64,000 nt of DNA from Anastatus disparis (GCA_017163975.1 JAFFSR010000251.1:1178001-1242000), one strand, 5' to 3'. Positions 48,101-62,770 are shown, counted from the stretch's first letter. The notes: generated from the sequence alone by a model not told the origin. Numbers and translations are program-made.

Positions 48101-51100
48101 GACTTTATCTCAGCTTTAATTAATAGTATGAGGTAAAGTATGAAATAAACAGATAAAAATTAATTCACAAACAGCGTTTGAAGCAGCTTTTATATTTAAT
48201 TATTTATATAAATTTTTTAAAAATGCATCGCGTACATATAACCTACAACTGCAATCAATCTTAAGCAATTGCATATATAAAGTATTGTCAACCCTGTAGT
48301 ATAAATTTGCGGGCGTGGTCATGTCTTTTTTCTTTTTTATTTAAACTTGTATGTTATATGGTTATCTACGCATTAGCAGTAGCAGCAGTGGCGGCCAAGA
48401 GTATTTCCAAGAAATTTTTTGCGAAATTTCACGTTTAACGTTAGCAAATGTTATATAGAGGCCTATAAGTCGCAACTAACCAGCTAGCTTAGCTGCTGCG
48501 TTGCTACTGCCGCTCAAGCATAAGAGAGCTTGTTACGTGTCATTTTGAAAGATAGCCAATGGCTAATCATTTGCGCTATATAGTCCAACTTTAAATGGAA
48601 ATTAATTAAGTGCTCCCACATGTGTAGTCTATTCTAAAGATATGTCTGTTAATACACCTTGCCTTAATTTTTACTCAATTTTACATTGAAAACAAACACC
48701 TTTAACCGCTATACACGCACAATCTTTTCTTAAGATATCATATGAATTATTTCTGTCGCACGATCGTTGCGCTCCTAAAAATTATTATTCAACGTTACTA
48801 GATACAAGCTCGATTACTTACCATAAATCCATATCTTTTGTATTTTAATTTTATCGATTTTATTTAAAACTTTATTAAGGATATAATAACATTATCTGGT
48901 TTACTGCAACTTATTTTAAGCATCTTAAGCTAAAATTTATAATAAAAAGTTGTTTTTTATAAATTTTACAGCAAAAAATCATTTCAAAATTTATTAATTT
49001 TTTTGTTTTTTAAGCTTACAAAAAGTATGGAAAAAATTTTTGGTAAATATATATTCTCTATCATATTAAAATTATGTTTGAATTACTTCAAAATTTTCTG
49101 AATAGTTATAATTCATTATTGTTAAAAGTAGTTTCATTACTACAAAAACCAAATACAGTCAACGGGTTAATGAACAAATATAATTTATCAATGCCAAATA
49201 TTTACATTAAATATTGTCTACTGGATGTAAGCAGTCAATAATAGATCCAAAATATTATGTTTATCAAAGGAAATAGGAGTGACGTAAGTAATGTATTACG
49301 TGCGTCTACGAACGTCTGACTAGTATCATCCGTTACTACTTATCAAAAATAATTCTCGCTAATGTTTACCGAGTGTAGTAATACACTTATCGTATAATAT
49401 TAATTTGATTCCTTATCATCATTACCGATTCAACATATCGATTCTAACATCAATAATAAATAGAATAATATAATAAATAGAAGCCTATTTATTTACATTG
49501 TACGCATTTAACGAAAGTCAAAAGTAGATAAGAAAGCAGCTTTAATCTATTGATTTAAAAATATTAATTAATTGATGAATCAATCGAGCTGAAAACGAAA
49601 ATAACAATTTTTATTAAGCTTACAAAGTTGAAAGGAAAAAAATTTTCTCTGAAAAACATAACTGTATATCTTTGAACAAAGTATCGACACCTTACAGTAC
49701 AAATAAAAAAAACAATGAAGAAATTTGTTTGATCGTACTTGTCTGAAATAATTTAATTGAACAATTGCTAAGTATTTGCTCGGGCAATCTAATGTACTTA
49801 ACTTTCGAATTAATGTCAGCATGAGCTGTGCGTAATATACCGTTAATCACGAGCCCCGTATGCGTGTGCGCGTATGCATGTACGCACCAAAAGAAAAAAA
49901 AAATAATCAAACAAAACAAAAGTATACCTCCAATGCTCGAATTCACGTCAACATATATTGGCGTGCGGTTTGTACGGCGGATTGCGTAACTCCTACTTAT
50001 ATGCTCATGAATGAAAACACGTAAGTTTTGTCGTTTATGTTGATTTTTAACGTTAAACAGGAGATCGCTGGAAGTGTAACGACTGTATTAACGTTTTAAT
50101 ATGCACATTTATGTACAATAGAACATTAAAAGTTAGAAAAGTTACACATAACAATTCAATATGTTACAATAATTTCTAATAAAATATTCAACTCAATATT
50201 TATTTTTATCATGAAAAAGCATGCTTTCGTATCTCGGAATTTTCTCATCAAGTCTTAAATGATTGTTTACAATGGAAAACGTTGGAAGGTCAGTCGATCG
50301 AATTCCTAAACTCTAATTTAATTCATAGGTGGTCTATCTGAAATTGGATCAGTTTTGCTTATGGCCTAATGCGCGAGTCGAGCGAGCTTATATATGTTTG
50401 ATAAACTTTCACAAAACAGTTCGTTCGTTTTAATAAATGCTACACAAGAGGGAGAGAGGGGATGGAAAAAAAATGATTGGAAAATTAAATATGAATGAAT
50501 GAGCAGGAGATAAAAAGAAACAAAACAATAAAGTTGTAAGGTATAGCTACTATTCTGTATGTCATGCGCATGAATATTTATTTGATTTTCAGAGTTGAGC
50601 TAAGCACTCAATGTATTAAAATGTATATGCTTTTTTTCAAGATTTTTTATAAAATCAATGAATATTTTTAATTTTCACTTATGCAATGGATACATTTTTC
50701 ATAAAATTTTAATTTTAAAATAAAATTCTGCACGGAACGTTGGTATAATCGTAAAATAAAATCATATTTTTAAAAAGTATGAATGTTTGTAATTAAAGTT
50801 TATATATATAAAAAAAAGTTGCAATTTACTACCACGCTGATTATGACTATATTTTAAGTTTTCTCATAGACTTGAGTATTATAGGAGTTAATGTAGTAGA
50901 TACATAATATTTATATGCTTGCTAAACTGATGTTTGATCAAGTTATCTAAAGTTTTATTTTAAAGTTTATAGTTATACATCGATAAATATGCATAATAAA
51001 ATTAAATGTATTTTATTAAAAAGTTTATTCAATCATCGATATTTAAACATATAATTTAATCAGATTTTTTAATAAAATTTTTCAAAAATATTCGAAAAAT

Positions 51101-54100
51101 TCATAAATAAAAAAAATAATTTTGTACTTGAAGCAAATGATCCAAGCCCATACCCATTTTAAAAGATTTATCATAGCGACAATCCTACACAATAACGCAG
51201 GTGTAGTCCTAAGCGATTTTAGCATTGTATATATATATACATACATATACACGCGTGACAGGCAAGCGAATAGATAAAAGCTATACGCCAGTAATACTCA
51301 ACACTACAAGGCATAATATCGACTGTTAATTATACACGAGCCTATAAGCTATAATACGAAAAAAAAGAATAAAAAAAAAGGCATTTTAAAAAAGTTTTTA
51401 ACTGGCTCCGTGACTGAGCAATCTGCTATAACGAATTTATATAACGATCTAGCTTTTGATAATTGCAGCTAGGTATACACGAGTAAAAGGGAGAGGGAGT
51501 TATAATTTTATTGATACTTTCGCGTCGCCGGAAAATTGTTATGGCTCTCTTTTCGGCCGGCTAATTATTAATAGACAAGAAAGTTATACGCACGATTAAA
51601 AAGCGACTTAGGTGTTGATATAGTGCAACTGTGCTGCAGAAAGCTTTTTTTTTCATTTCGTTGTATTTTACCTTCTTTTTTTATTTAAATAGAAGAGAAA
51701 AAGAGCTTTCAATGTTTATTTATCTACGAGAGATTTTATAGGCTTTCAGTGGATATACGTACATTGTGAAACTTTTTAAAGTTTATTGAGCTGGATAGAG
51801 CGTTAAATATTTTGTGCTTAATGGAAATTTTATTAATTATATCTGATAGAGAAATAAGAATTTTTCTTATTTTTCATGTATTAAAATACGATGTTTAAGT
51901 AATTGATGTTGCAAGAAAAAATAATGTTGCATTTTATGGCTAATACAAATAAGATTTTAATGAAAATTAATTGCAAGCTGATTTAAAAGTATGCTGCAAT
52001 TAAGTACTTTATTAAAGCTATTACTTAAATTATGAGCTAATCAAATTTGAGATTATAATATATAAAAAAAGGTATTAAGCTTTTTTTTTTTTAATTTTAA
52101 TGTACCTTTATAATACCTGATTGAATTTTCCTGATTATTTCTCACGTTTATAACGAGCTGGATTACTTTACTTTTTTCTCTTCTTTTTTTCAATATAATA
52201 AGTCAAGTCGAGCTTTAATCCAAAGATTGGTGATCTCCAGCTCATGCGTCACAAGCAACAGAAAACAGGTTTTCAAAAGAATTATTTATACTATGCAAAT
52301 TACAAGTAAGTTAAATATAAGAATGTACGTATTTTTTTTTTTTTTTGTATTTTTAAATATAAAAAATGTTTATTATATTGTAGTAAGGCCTGGAGAAAAA
52401 TTAAAGTCAGAATGAAATTAAACGTTAAAGGCGGTTTGATGCTTTTAACGTGTGACAGTTTACAAATATTGAATATATTGGAGCGTTAAATCAACACAGT
52501 GCAATTTGTTATCGTTTCACATTTTTACTGAACTTCAAATAAAAATTAATACAAATTTAAAACAAAATTAATTTTAAGATTTTTTATCAACTGGTGTATT
52601 AAAATTTTTTTTTTGATGACTTCTGAATAAACGATCAAAAAATTGTCAAAAAAAAATACTAAACAGAATTGGACAATATTATTTAACATATCTTTTATTT
52701 TTGTAAATCTTTTAAATCATATAAAATAAGATAACCATTTTCAAAATCTACACTTTCCCTTCGACGTGCAATCATTCTCCAAAATTGGGTTAAAAAAAAA
52801 ACTAAAACTATTAAAAAATAAAACCTACGATATAATCTCAAAAAAAAAAAAAAATCCAGAACTAACGCCTACTCTTGATGATAGATTTCTCTCGTTACTT
52901 TGAACAAAAGAGGACGTGCAAACAAGATCTATCATTATATTCAAAAGAATATAAACTTAACGACGTCGAGGCTTGAAAGAAAAAAAAGAAAACTTAACGT
53001 CTCTTATCATCTTCTAATCCAAACTTCTAATCGTGCCTGATCTCACACACACGTACACGTACACACGTGACTTGACACGATCAATATAAGCGAAAGCTCA
53101 GTTGAGCGCGAAAAGTTAAATTGTTTCGTTATCGCGATTGCGCTGCCGCTGCTGCTGCTGTTGCTACTGCTTCACAGCGCTCTGTTGTTTGTCGAAGGAA
53201 ATGCGCTTTTATGAACGCACGATTAAACGTTACGCTTTTGACGAGGACAATACTTTTATTAGATGTGTATTATTGCGCTTTATTGCAGCTTTGCTTGACG
53301 TTAAATAGTCAGGGATTATCATTGTTAAATCAAAATTTATATTTATTTAAATTAAATTTTAAAAATTTTATTTGTTACAAAATATTATTCGTTATTATAT
53401 GTGAGTTTTAATATAGTTACAAAATGTAAATTTATTTGTTAATAGAAAATTATAATTAACATTATTATCAATCATAATAATGTTACTATGAAATTTGGAA
53501 ACTTAATATTCAGTTATAGATAAATTTTATATTTTCATTGGAAAATTGAGTGAATATTTTACGTTGGTTATAATTTCTATAATAAGAATGTAAAAGCCTC
53601 CTAATTAATGAATTAATTTTCATAATTTATTAAAAAAATAATTAAATTAGTGATAATGAACTAGTAAACATATAATTTCATATTTAAAAGCTTCATTATA
53701 ACCATTAAAATAATAATAAAAATATGTTTACATGATCAGTGTAATTTAAATGTTAGAAACAACAATAATTTAAAAGTCATATTACTATTATTTAAAGTTT
53801 AATCATATGCATCCCTAATCCAAAGTTTTTCTCTCGATTACAAAATTTCCACTGTCAGTTGATCTCAAGCTGCAGGCAACTCGAAACGATTGAGATTGAT
53901 AGACAGCTACTGTTTTCTCAATATTATTAGACCGCAAGTAAATTGACAATAATCTTTGAAGATGGCCGATAGACGTAGTTTTATTCAGAGCCTCCCTCGC
54001 TGTCTTTATTGTATATCAATACGTCACTCCTGTGAGTTTAATATCACGTTGATCGTTCGACAAGTCAAAGACATCAAGTTTAAAGATTGATACTCGATGT

Positions 54101-55310
54101 GCAAGGACGCGTCATTCAAGGAAAAAGTAAAAAAAAAAAAGAAATATGTATATAAAATGAAAGCTCGAAGGTAAAATATATAACCCAAAGAAGAGTAGAT
54201 AAAAAGAAGTAAGAAGTCGTAAGAGAAAACCAGTATAAGTACCCTGAGAAAAGAACGAAAAAAACAACAAAGATACATTGGACAAAAATTACAAGTTATA
54301 AGACCAAATAAAAGAATGGAAAAGAAAAAGATTAATGAATAAAGAAAGAAGACCGCTTAATGAAGTACTTCGACGAGTGCGTCCACGCACGCATACATAC
54401 ACGCACACAATGTACAATAAAACACGAGCAAAAAAATCGAAAACTATCAAAAGACCAAGAGAGCGACAAAAGGAGCGCATCGCAAAAAGGAGCTCAAAGA
54501 AATCACTATATAAAAGAATGAGAAGGAAAGAGAGAGGAAGTTGATTGAGAGGTGGTCCCGCCCGCGCCTCGGGCGCAATTTCACTCTGGACCAATTTAGG
54601 TCGCCGGCAAATACACTCGATGGAGCTTCTTTAAAGAAAACAAAAAAAGGTAACACGAGAAACGAAAATAATATAAAACAAATGATAAGAAAAAGAAGAT
54701 AGAAAAGTTGGAAACATTGCCGATCACCAATCTCTTGTACGGAGTGCGCATACATCTTTATTTCAGGATGGATAAGCAGAAGAATAAGAGAATGAATCGT
54801 CAGTGGTAATATCGATCGATGTAAACTGTTGCCGGCCTGGCGTGGCAATGAGCAAACAAGTATAATTAAAAAATTGGGCCAACTTCTTTTTCCCCTCGGT
54901 AGTTGTTGCTTACGAAAAATTCAGTACTTAAAAAAAATATACATCGAAATGAAATTTAACGTTACGTACGTTCGTTAAGATTCTTATTTGAATAATCGTT
55001 GTATTGCTGCCGTGAGCATAAAGCCACGAAAGAAAAATTCGTTTTTAAGAATGATAAGAGATGATATTCGGAACCGATAAAGATTTTTTTCGAAGTGTTT
55101 GGATAATTTCGATACGCGCTGCTCGTATAATTTTTGATTGATAAATCGGACGGCTGGGTCCGTTATAAAAAAAAAAGAAGAAGACATATAGTATGAAACT
55201 GTTTTTAGAATGAGAATATGGTTAAATTGAGAAGAAAGTAATTTTATTTTTGACATAATTGACTACTTCGTAAATTACAAAACGAAGATTGTTTCTTTAT
55301 TTTCTCTTAG
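43942..55310. other. AT-rich desert with microsatellites
   Basis: No gene supported. Contains GA at 44804-44820, (AT)n at 45120-45154, a CTG-rich patch at 53140-53170 that reads as a run of leucines in one frame but ends soon after, and a GC-rich island at 54545-54610. Patches at 46978-47095 and 48370-48520 are GC-richer without a convincing gene. Overlapping frames on both strands at 54024-54848 are low-complexity. Confidence 0.45.
45120..45154. repeat. (TA)n microsatellite
   Basis: About 17 TA dinucleotides. Confidence 0.9.
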
Positions 55311-55365
55311 CGTTATAGTTTTGCGGGATGTGAAAGGGATGCGGCGACTGCTGAAGATATATCCG
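55311..55365 (+). other. Candidate 55-bp exon, plus strand
   Basis: Preceded by TTTATTTTCTCTTAG (a good acceptor) and followed by CCG|GTAAGTGG (a strong donor). About half G+C in an AT-rich setting. Two frames are open: RYSFAGCERDAATAEDIS (enters phase 0, leaves one base) and VIVLRDVKGMRRLLKIYP. Neither is recognised. The first could follow the candidate at 43870 in phase, but would then close at a stop within the candidate at 61191. Confidence 0.3.
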
Positions 55366-57629
55366 GTAAGTGGCGCAATTTTTGATCGACCATGAAATTA
55401 CAAGAGTTTTTTTTAATTTACAAATAAACGACTTTATACAAAGTAAAGCTTATTTTTATTAATGTTTGCATTAATTTACTCCTGTTATACTTTGCCGTCT
55501 TTGTCGTTTCGTAATGATAATTATAATACTTCGGAAGGCGTGGATGAATTTAATGAAGGCAAATTATTATTTTTATTTTTCACATCAATCTTTGGCTACA
55601 TAAATATTAGCAAAACCTGGTGTCTTTTTGGGTACATGGAAAAAATTTCAAGAAATCAACGAGAAAAAAAAACTGAAAATGATTGAAAGTGTAAAATACA
55701 TGTCCTTTAATTATTAAATTTGTTGTTTTTATTATTTTTTTTTAATTAAATTAAACGTAGACGACATCGATACATTTTACCTTACAGGACTCGTGAAGGT
55801 TCATTCGGAGAGCAAAAAAAAAATTCAGTCTCGTGTAGTCAAAATAATTGAAAACGCCTGCATTGAGTACTTAAAGCAAATAATTAATAACCGCTTCCCT
55901 CGGCGTAATATATTATTAAAAATATATCATAAAAACATAAGATAATTGAGAAAATTGCAATCATCAATCACGCTTAAATCCTTAACCTGTGAAAATATGC
56001 ATTTGTTTTATGAAATTTTTATCCCACTTTATTTATGTTATACGATAATAAAAATTCACGTAGAAGATAAATCAGATGCACAAAAATAAAATATTTCACG
56101 GGAATTATTAATTATTCGTTAAAAATAAATTCGACTCGATGATACAGAATGAGCCAGATATTTTATAATAAACGAAAGAGTAAAATGAAAATGAAGCAAA
56201 TTTAAAAAGTTTTACTGCAATTCCTAACGTCGTGTGCGTCACGTTAGACGTGTATATATACAGCGAGCGTAAAAAAAGCGAACGAACAGCACCGAAATTA
56301 TATACTTTGTCATGTTCTAAAAGCTGTTATAGGCACTGCAATTATTGTTTCGTAATCCCGAGAACTACTTCCCTGAAGTTATCGCAATAAAGAACGAAGC
56401 CTCCTATATATATATATATATAAAATGATTCTCAAAAAGAGCAGCCATAACAAATGGGAATATATAAAGCCGCTAAAAAGCGAGGGTTAGCGATATTATT
56501 CTTTTTCTTCGGCGCAGCTAATAACATGCCTGTAATATCAAAGGACTTTAAAAGAAAAGAGAAGAAGCTCTTTAAAGTGACTTTATTGCAGTTAATCGAT
56601 AAAACCGTACTGCGCTCTTCGAACGGTCAAAAGACATAATTTCTCGCATTCAATTAGCTTTGAACCGATAAATGAATGCGTATCTTGAAAAAAGAGAAAG
56701 AGAAGCGTCAATCAAAGTCTTTTATACGTGTGTGTGTGAGTAAGTGTGTCTTCGATGTAATCGTTGCAGGGAGTACTACTTACGAATATATAAAAGGCTT
56801 TAATTTTGTTTCGCCGATAATGAGCGAGATTCATTTTTCATTCAGTTGATGAAACTGACGTTTTACTCTGCTGCTATATGCGAGTAACTTTTATGTTGCG
56901 TTAAAGTTTCCTTTTCTTTTTTTTTAAACATTTGCCACGCGTGCAGGCACGAATACATCGGATTTTTTTAAAAAAATTAGCCGCAAGTGTTATTGAGATT
57001 GATCACTGCATATACGAACCGAGTGATTTTTTTTTATCGATGCTAATTTGTTCGGAGTCTTAGTTGAGTTTTCAAGTATATGGCAATTTTTCAATATTAA
57101 AATTATTTCGAAAAAATTTTAAACTCTTGAGAAAAGTTTCGTGTTATTTTTGTTTTTCAAGGTATTATAATTTTATGTAAATTAGCCATGAATAATCTTG
57201 TTTTAAATAACAAGTGATTGTGTGGATTTTTTGTTTTATTTTCTATTGTGTGCGTTAATTAATGTTACGAATATTTTTATTTTATAATTATTGTAATTTT
57301 ACGTTTATTTGACACTTTAATAGAACTAGCTGCAGTGATGTTTTTAAAATCGCTGTTATTGTTCTGATTTTTTATGATATAAATGAACCTTATATTTATC
57401 TGTTTATAAATTTCCAGTAATCTCATGGCGTATTGTAATTAGTATTATATAATTCTATTTTTTAATACCCTGATCATACCAATTTTTTACCTGAAAATCA
57501 TTTTATCAGAAGAATAATTATCAATATTTTTGATTATTCTCAAAAGAATTATATATTTTCTTATAACATTTTTAATATATCAAACAAAATTATATAATTT
57601 TAATCAACATTCTTAATTTTTTTTCGTTT
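55366..57629. other. AT-rich non-coding stretch
   Basis: No gene supported; a TA tract lies at 56405-56422. Frames at 55462-55686 and 56454-56639 have no domain. Confidence 0.4.
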
Positions 57630-57800
57630 CTCTTAACGTCCCCATAATTATGCCATCTTTGCGATGCTAATCAGCGACGAAGCTCGTAAGTCTATTTGTG
57701 AAAAAAGCACACGTAACGTACAGCGGTGCTTCTAATATCAATCGGCTGCGGAGAGCGGAATTCAACGATCCACCGAATGAGGCACTAACCGACTCGTTTC
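57630..57800 (-). mobile_element. tRNA-derived SINE, copy 5 (inverted, worn)
   Basis: On the minus strand it reads TCGGTTAGTGCCTCATTCGG, then GTTGAATTCCGCTCTCCG, then GCCGATTGATATTAGAAGCA, TCGTCGCTGATTAGCATCGC and GGGGACGTTAAGAG. Most of the anticodon-arm part is deleted and the rest carries many substitutions, so it is the oldest copy here. Confidence 0.8.
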
Positions 57801-60800
57801 TTGACAAATATTAACTTAACAATAAATAAAATTCTATTGAATCAATATTACGAATTTAATAAAGATTTAAATAATTTACATTGCATATCATAATGACTAT
57901 AAATTATAAAGAAAATAACTATAATAAATAAAATATTATTAAATCTTTAATTAAAAATTTCAAAATTCTACTATTGATAAAAATTTCGTGTTTTCCCATG
58001 CTCATGAAATACAAATAAACATATATAATTTGTTATGCATGCAGGACATGTTTTCTCTAATTACAGAAATTTCAAAGGAATTTCACACGTAAAGTACAAA
58101 AATAAATAATTTCCGAGCTCTTATTCAAGCGCAAAACAAACTGAGCCAGCCAAATTACGTAAAGATTACCAAAAAAAAAATTATTTTAACGGCCATTTTT
58201 AAATAATTCAGCAATTACATATCGATTATTTTCAATGCGTATGTACACGAAGTACAGCTACAGTAGGCTGATAATCGGCAAAAATATTTTTTTTTAACAA
58301 CCTCTCAAAGTATTTAAAAAAAAAAGATCCTATACGTCTTTATACATCGAAGTCGCTAAAATTTCGACTCAAAAGAAAAATACCGTAAAAAAAGTGTAAT
58401 TTACATAATATAAAAAAGGCATGCGGTATTGAATATATAAGAAAAAAAAAATGTATAAGTTGCTTACAACCTCTCAATTACACTCTATAAAGCAAGAAAG
58501 CAATAAAAGCAAAAGCAAAAAGAAAAAAAAAAGGAAAAATATTTGGACTTTTTTGGGTACGCGTGTGAGAAGAGGGAGGGAGGGGAGGCGTACTGAAGTA
58601 AAAATCTCCAGCTGTGTGTATGGTAAGGTAGTGCATTACAATTACAATATTGCACGAGAGAGTAGTAGGTCAACAATCGGCAAAATTCAAGCTTACTTTG
58701 TAATACCAGCGTAAAAACTCAATCGAGACGAGAAATGAGAGACTGAGAGAGAGAGAGAACATCACGACAGGAGATACTGACTTGTAGCATTAAATAAACT
58801 GGAGAGAAAATTTTTCCCAAAAGCAATGTATATATAGCAGCATGAGAGCACCATTCAAGATAAATACATCAAGACAACGCGTGAAACCTTCAATTACATT
58901 GTACCGCGGTTACAACCTTTCGGTATATACATATATATAATATTAATCCAACTTGAAGCATCATACGAATTTCTTACAGTTAAACTTGGGTACCGCAAAA
59001 TTTTACTTTTTTTCTTTCCTTTTCTTTTTACCACGCCCTGGATGCTTTTACGGGTTCTTGAAAAAAAAAAAAAAATAATATCACATCAGAAAGTCTTTCT
59101 TGAGAAATGAAAAAAAGGATGCGAGTACACATCATCGTCGTGTATATGCGAAATAACGATTATCCAGCACAAATATTTACGCCGAAATTCGAGCCACGTT
59201 TACACTCGGGCATAATGCAAAACAGCAACAGACTGGTCTTTATGCAAAATAAAGTGCTTCGATATATTTAAAAAAGGATTTATCAGACACAGTGGATGGT
59301 TTTGGCTTGTTGATTGGCAAATCTGACATGTGAACGCAAATTTGTTTTTTTTTATTTTATGGAATTTATTAACTATTATATTAATAAAGTATCATCTTAG
59401 GATTCTTCAGATATGGGTACTTTTATGAAACAAATATATAAAATAAAGTTAATGCAATTATACATATTATACTTTATTAATTAATAGAATAATTAAATTT
59501 TTATATTTAATAAAATTATTTGGTTAAATTATTATGCAATAATTGAAGCTTAAAAAATTAATGCGTATTATAAGATATAATATACAGAATTATTATAATT
59601 AATTTAATATTCATCTCATTTACTATTCGATTATTCATCTAATTAAGATACATTAATACTAATCCTATCAGAAATATAATTAAATTCAAATGATTAACAA
59701 ATGAAACCATAAATTAAACTTATTCATCCATAAAAATTGAAAAATTCAACTTTAAAATCCATGAAAAAAAATAATATACTACAACTTCATCCTCCAAAAA
59801 GTTTTGAAGAAAACCTGCACCAGCATTAAGTCGAAGCGCACCCGGATGCCATATCCTCAAACCACCGAGCATTTGATTATGCCGTCCGGCAGCAATAAAA
59901 ATAATCCATTTATTTTACAAATGACTCGGTATATAATAACGATATACGAATGTAAAAGGAATAAAAGAATTATGCAGTTATTGAATTGCAAATTTGAAAT
60001 TTCACAAATTACAGAAACTACAATGCTCATAGGAATTTTAATAACTTACTTATTCATGCAAATTTATTAAAACTCTTGATGCTTTTAATAATATGTTCCG
60101 CACTATGAGGAAACGTATAGCGATTAATTAAAAGAGAAAAAGGGTGCTTTGCGGAATGCTCCATAGAGCTCTTTGAGTCTTTTTATTAATGTGTAAAAAT
60201 TCCACTTTCCTTTTTAATTGAGCCCATGTGTGTTGCAGTGTTACTACTGCTTGTTTTCCGTTAATTGTATTTTTTTCATACGCTACATTAACTTTAGACT
60301 CTTTTTCATTTTATAATGAATTATTTTTAATTTTCTAAGAAAACTACACTAAAGTCGGTTATGTTTCCTCTTCATCTCACCCTTAACTACTAAAATACAA
60401 AAAAAATTTTCTCAAAGGCAAATCTTTCTCTTAAATATACATTTTTTTCTAATAAATACCTTCTCAAAATGATTTAAATTTTTAAATCTTATTCTAATGT
60501 CACCTAAAATTAGTTTCCAAATTTATTTTTTGATTTTTTGGTTAAAAAAATTTTTTTGTCTATACTTATTTTTTTTTTTTTCTCTAAATAAAATTTTTAA
60601 AATTTTATGCCTTTTTTTCCCTGTTACTACAAATTTTAAATTTAATGCAAAACCCTACCCCATGTATGGTGTTTTGATTTTTTTATATATTTTTCAAATT
60701 TCTGTCTATATGTTTATTTTCTCTCTTTCCTAAATTTTTTTTTTTATTTTAAAAACTACCCTATTCCCTTCCTTTCCCCTTCATCACCAAACCACACTCT

Positions 60801-61190
60801 TCTGACCCTTTCACTCTGTTCAATATGTACAATTAATGAAAAATAAAAAATTTTTTTATCATACATGCTTTCTCTATAGAAAGCAAAAAAGAAATGTATA
60901 TTTTTTTTTGCATTTCCTAGCACACCCGTAATAAGCATATTTTTGTCATTATGAAGACATTAATAATTTTTAATTACAACTTTAATTTTACATATAATTA
61001 ATACGCTTTATCTATTAAAAAAAATAAGTTATCGTAACGCTCTCAATGGTGAAAAATTAAAAAACTGCATATAATTACGTTACTTTCTACTTGCTTTCAA
61101 TACCGTGAACACGAAATCCCTTAATGTTTTCTGAACGTCTCCGTTTCTTTTCGCTCCCTCTTTTATTTTATTTTATTTTCTTTTTTATAG
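57801..61190. other. AT-rich non-coding stretch
   Basis: No gene supported. A GC-richer island at 59805-59895 is open on both strands for about 50 codons but lacks clear splice sites. GA repeats lie at 58739-58760, and the stretch has many T runs. Confidence 0.4.
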
Positions 61191-61289
61191 CCAGTGCTTC
61201 TTGCGTGAAATCTTGTTGGCGCTTTCACGAGGTCAGAACCGGATCGGGTATTGCGTTGCCGAAAAGCTGATATCCTCAATTGACGAAGG
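61191..61289 (+). other. Candidate 99-bp exon, plus strand
   Basis: It follows a long pyrimidine tract ending TTTTTTATAG and precedes GG|GTAAGG. It is about 48% G+C, against under 30% around it. One frame is open throughout, starting QCFLREILLALSRGQNRIGY and ending ISSIDEG; the other two have stops. It would take one base to complete a codon and leave two. This is the most protein-like of the small candidates, but I do not recognise it. Confidence 0.35.
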
Positions 61290-61834
61290 GTAAGGCACAA
61301 TTTCCTCCTCTTTAATGTGTCTTGGGATCCTTATGCTGTTGTCAACTCGTGTCAAGACAATATAAAATCAAAGAAAGAATAAAAAAAATGTGCTGGAGTT
61401 ATGAATGTAACATTATTAAAATCAATATCATTTGTATAATGTATATAAATATATAAAACTTTTTATGTAGAATAAACTTGTGTATTCACATTATATTTTC
61501 TTGATGATGCCATTATCCTAACGGTTTTGTATGATTCTTTAAAGGATAACAAACTAATTACCAAAACGCCGAATTAATAAAGTATAGTATTCACTCATAA
61601 ATCAATCTTTTTTTTCGTTTCTATAAAGAATTATAATCCAGTGCTTCTAACATTTGCATATGAATATATTAATTTTGAAGAGTTTGTGAAAAAGAATATT
61701 TAAAAGTGATGAAGGTATTAAATAACACAAATAATTTCATCATATTAAAAAATATCTTTTATTCCCACCTCAAAAGAAATGACCACTTAGTCAACTCGAA
61801 AAACGGGCCGAAAGAAAACCATATCTTACGTCAA
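61290..61834. other. AT-rich non-coding stretch
   Basis: Nothing recognised. The 60-codon frame at 61706-61888 runs into the hairpin repeat and has no domain. Confidence 0.45.
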
Positions 61835-62165
61835 AAATTTAGCGGGAGAAAAGTACTTATTTACGACAAAATATATTTCTCCAGTTAAATTTCATTTCTT
61901 CCGCAAAATAAAAAATTTATAAATTTAATATATCATTGAAAATTTCTAAAAAAAAATTCAATTTCAATTTTTTTCAATTAAGTCCGCTTTTTTAAGTTAA
62001 CAAAGTGGCCTGGATTGAGGTAGGAATAAAGCACCTTATGCACCTCGGGAGCAAAGTTTATTTCTCCCTCGGGTATTTGTTCCCCTCGCTTCGCTCATTC
62101 GGGTCGCAAACCCACCCTCAGGAGAAATATACGACTTTACTCCCTAGTTGCATAATGTACTATTT
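61835..62165 (+). repeat. CTCGCTTCGCTC hairpin repeat, copy 2
   Basis: Same order as 13155-13520: GCGGGAGAAAAGTACTT, an AT-rich centre, then a palindromic module at 62031-62160. In the module GCACCTTATGCACCTCGGGA, GCAAAGTTTATTTCTCC and CCCCTCGCTTCGCTC are followed by the facing CCCTCAGGAGAAATATACGA, CTTTACTCCC and TTGCATAATGTAC. Confidence 0.7.
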
Positions 62166-62644
62166 TAATACTAATTAAAAAATAAATGAAATATATTGAT
62201 TTAAAATATACCAAACTGTTAACAGAATACAATAATTAGGAAAACAAAATTTCATTTAATTTTAATGATTTTAGAAACTAATTTACTTAAGTTCAAAAAA
62301 GAAAATATGTATCGAAATATTATTATACTGTAACATATCTAGTAAAATAATAAAGATTTAAATATTTTTTTATAAAAATTTCATTGTTAATAATTATATT
62401 TGGTCAGAATTATTGTTATAAATAAAAAATAAAAAAAATAATACTCTAAAACTCCTTGTTTTAACATAAAAATAGTTCTTAGCAATTGATTTTTAAAAAA
62501 TCAAAGAATTTATTAAAAGCAAAGAAATTATTGAAAATAAAAGTCTATTTGCAAGCTATAATTATAGATAAAAAAATGAAAATAATAAATATTAAATAAA
62601 AATTGATAAAATATGAAGGATACATTACTCGCCTATAGGCTGTA

Positions 62645-62770
62645 TCTAAAAATAGTATATTTTAATTCTTAATTTCTCAAAACGTGTTTCCATAGCGTTA
62701 TTAGAAAAACCAGTTTTTTAGTATCACGAAGCTCTCTTTGTAAGGAAGTATTATACGTACGCTATTTATA
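62645..62770 (+). repeat. Dispersed repeat family, copy 3 (3' part)
   Basis: CTAAAAATAGTATATTTTAA, TTTCTCAAAACGTGTTTCCA and TATCACGAAGCTCTCTTTGT follow the order of 31225-31335, more diverged. Confidence 0.45.

Noticed and set aside
53121..53411. Alanine/leucine run resembling a signal peptide
   Set aside because: It derives from a CTG/GCTG repeat. The leucine frame has no ATG upstream in a good context and stops after about 10 further codons.
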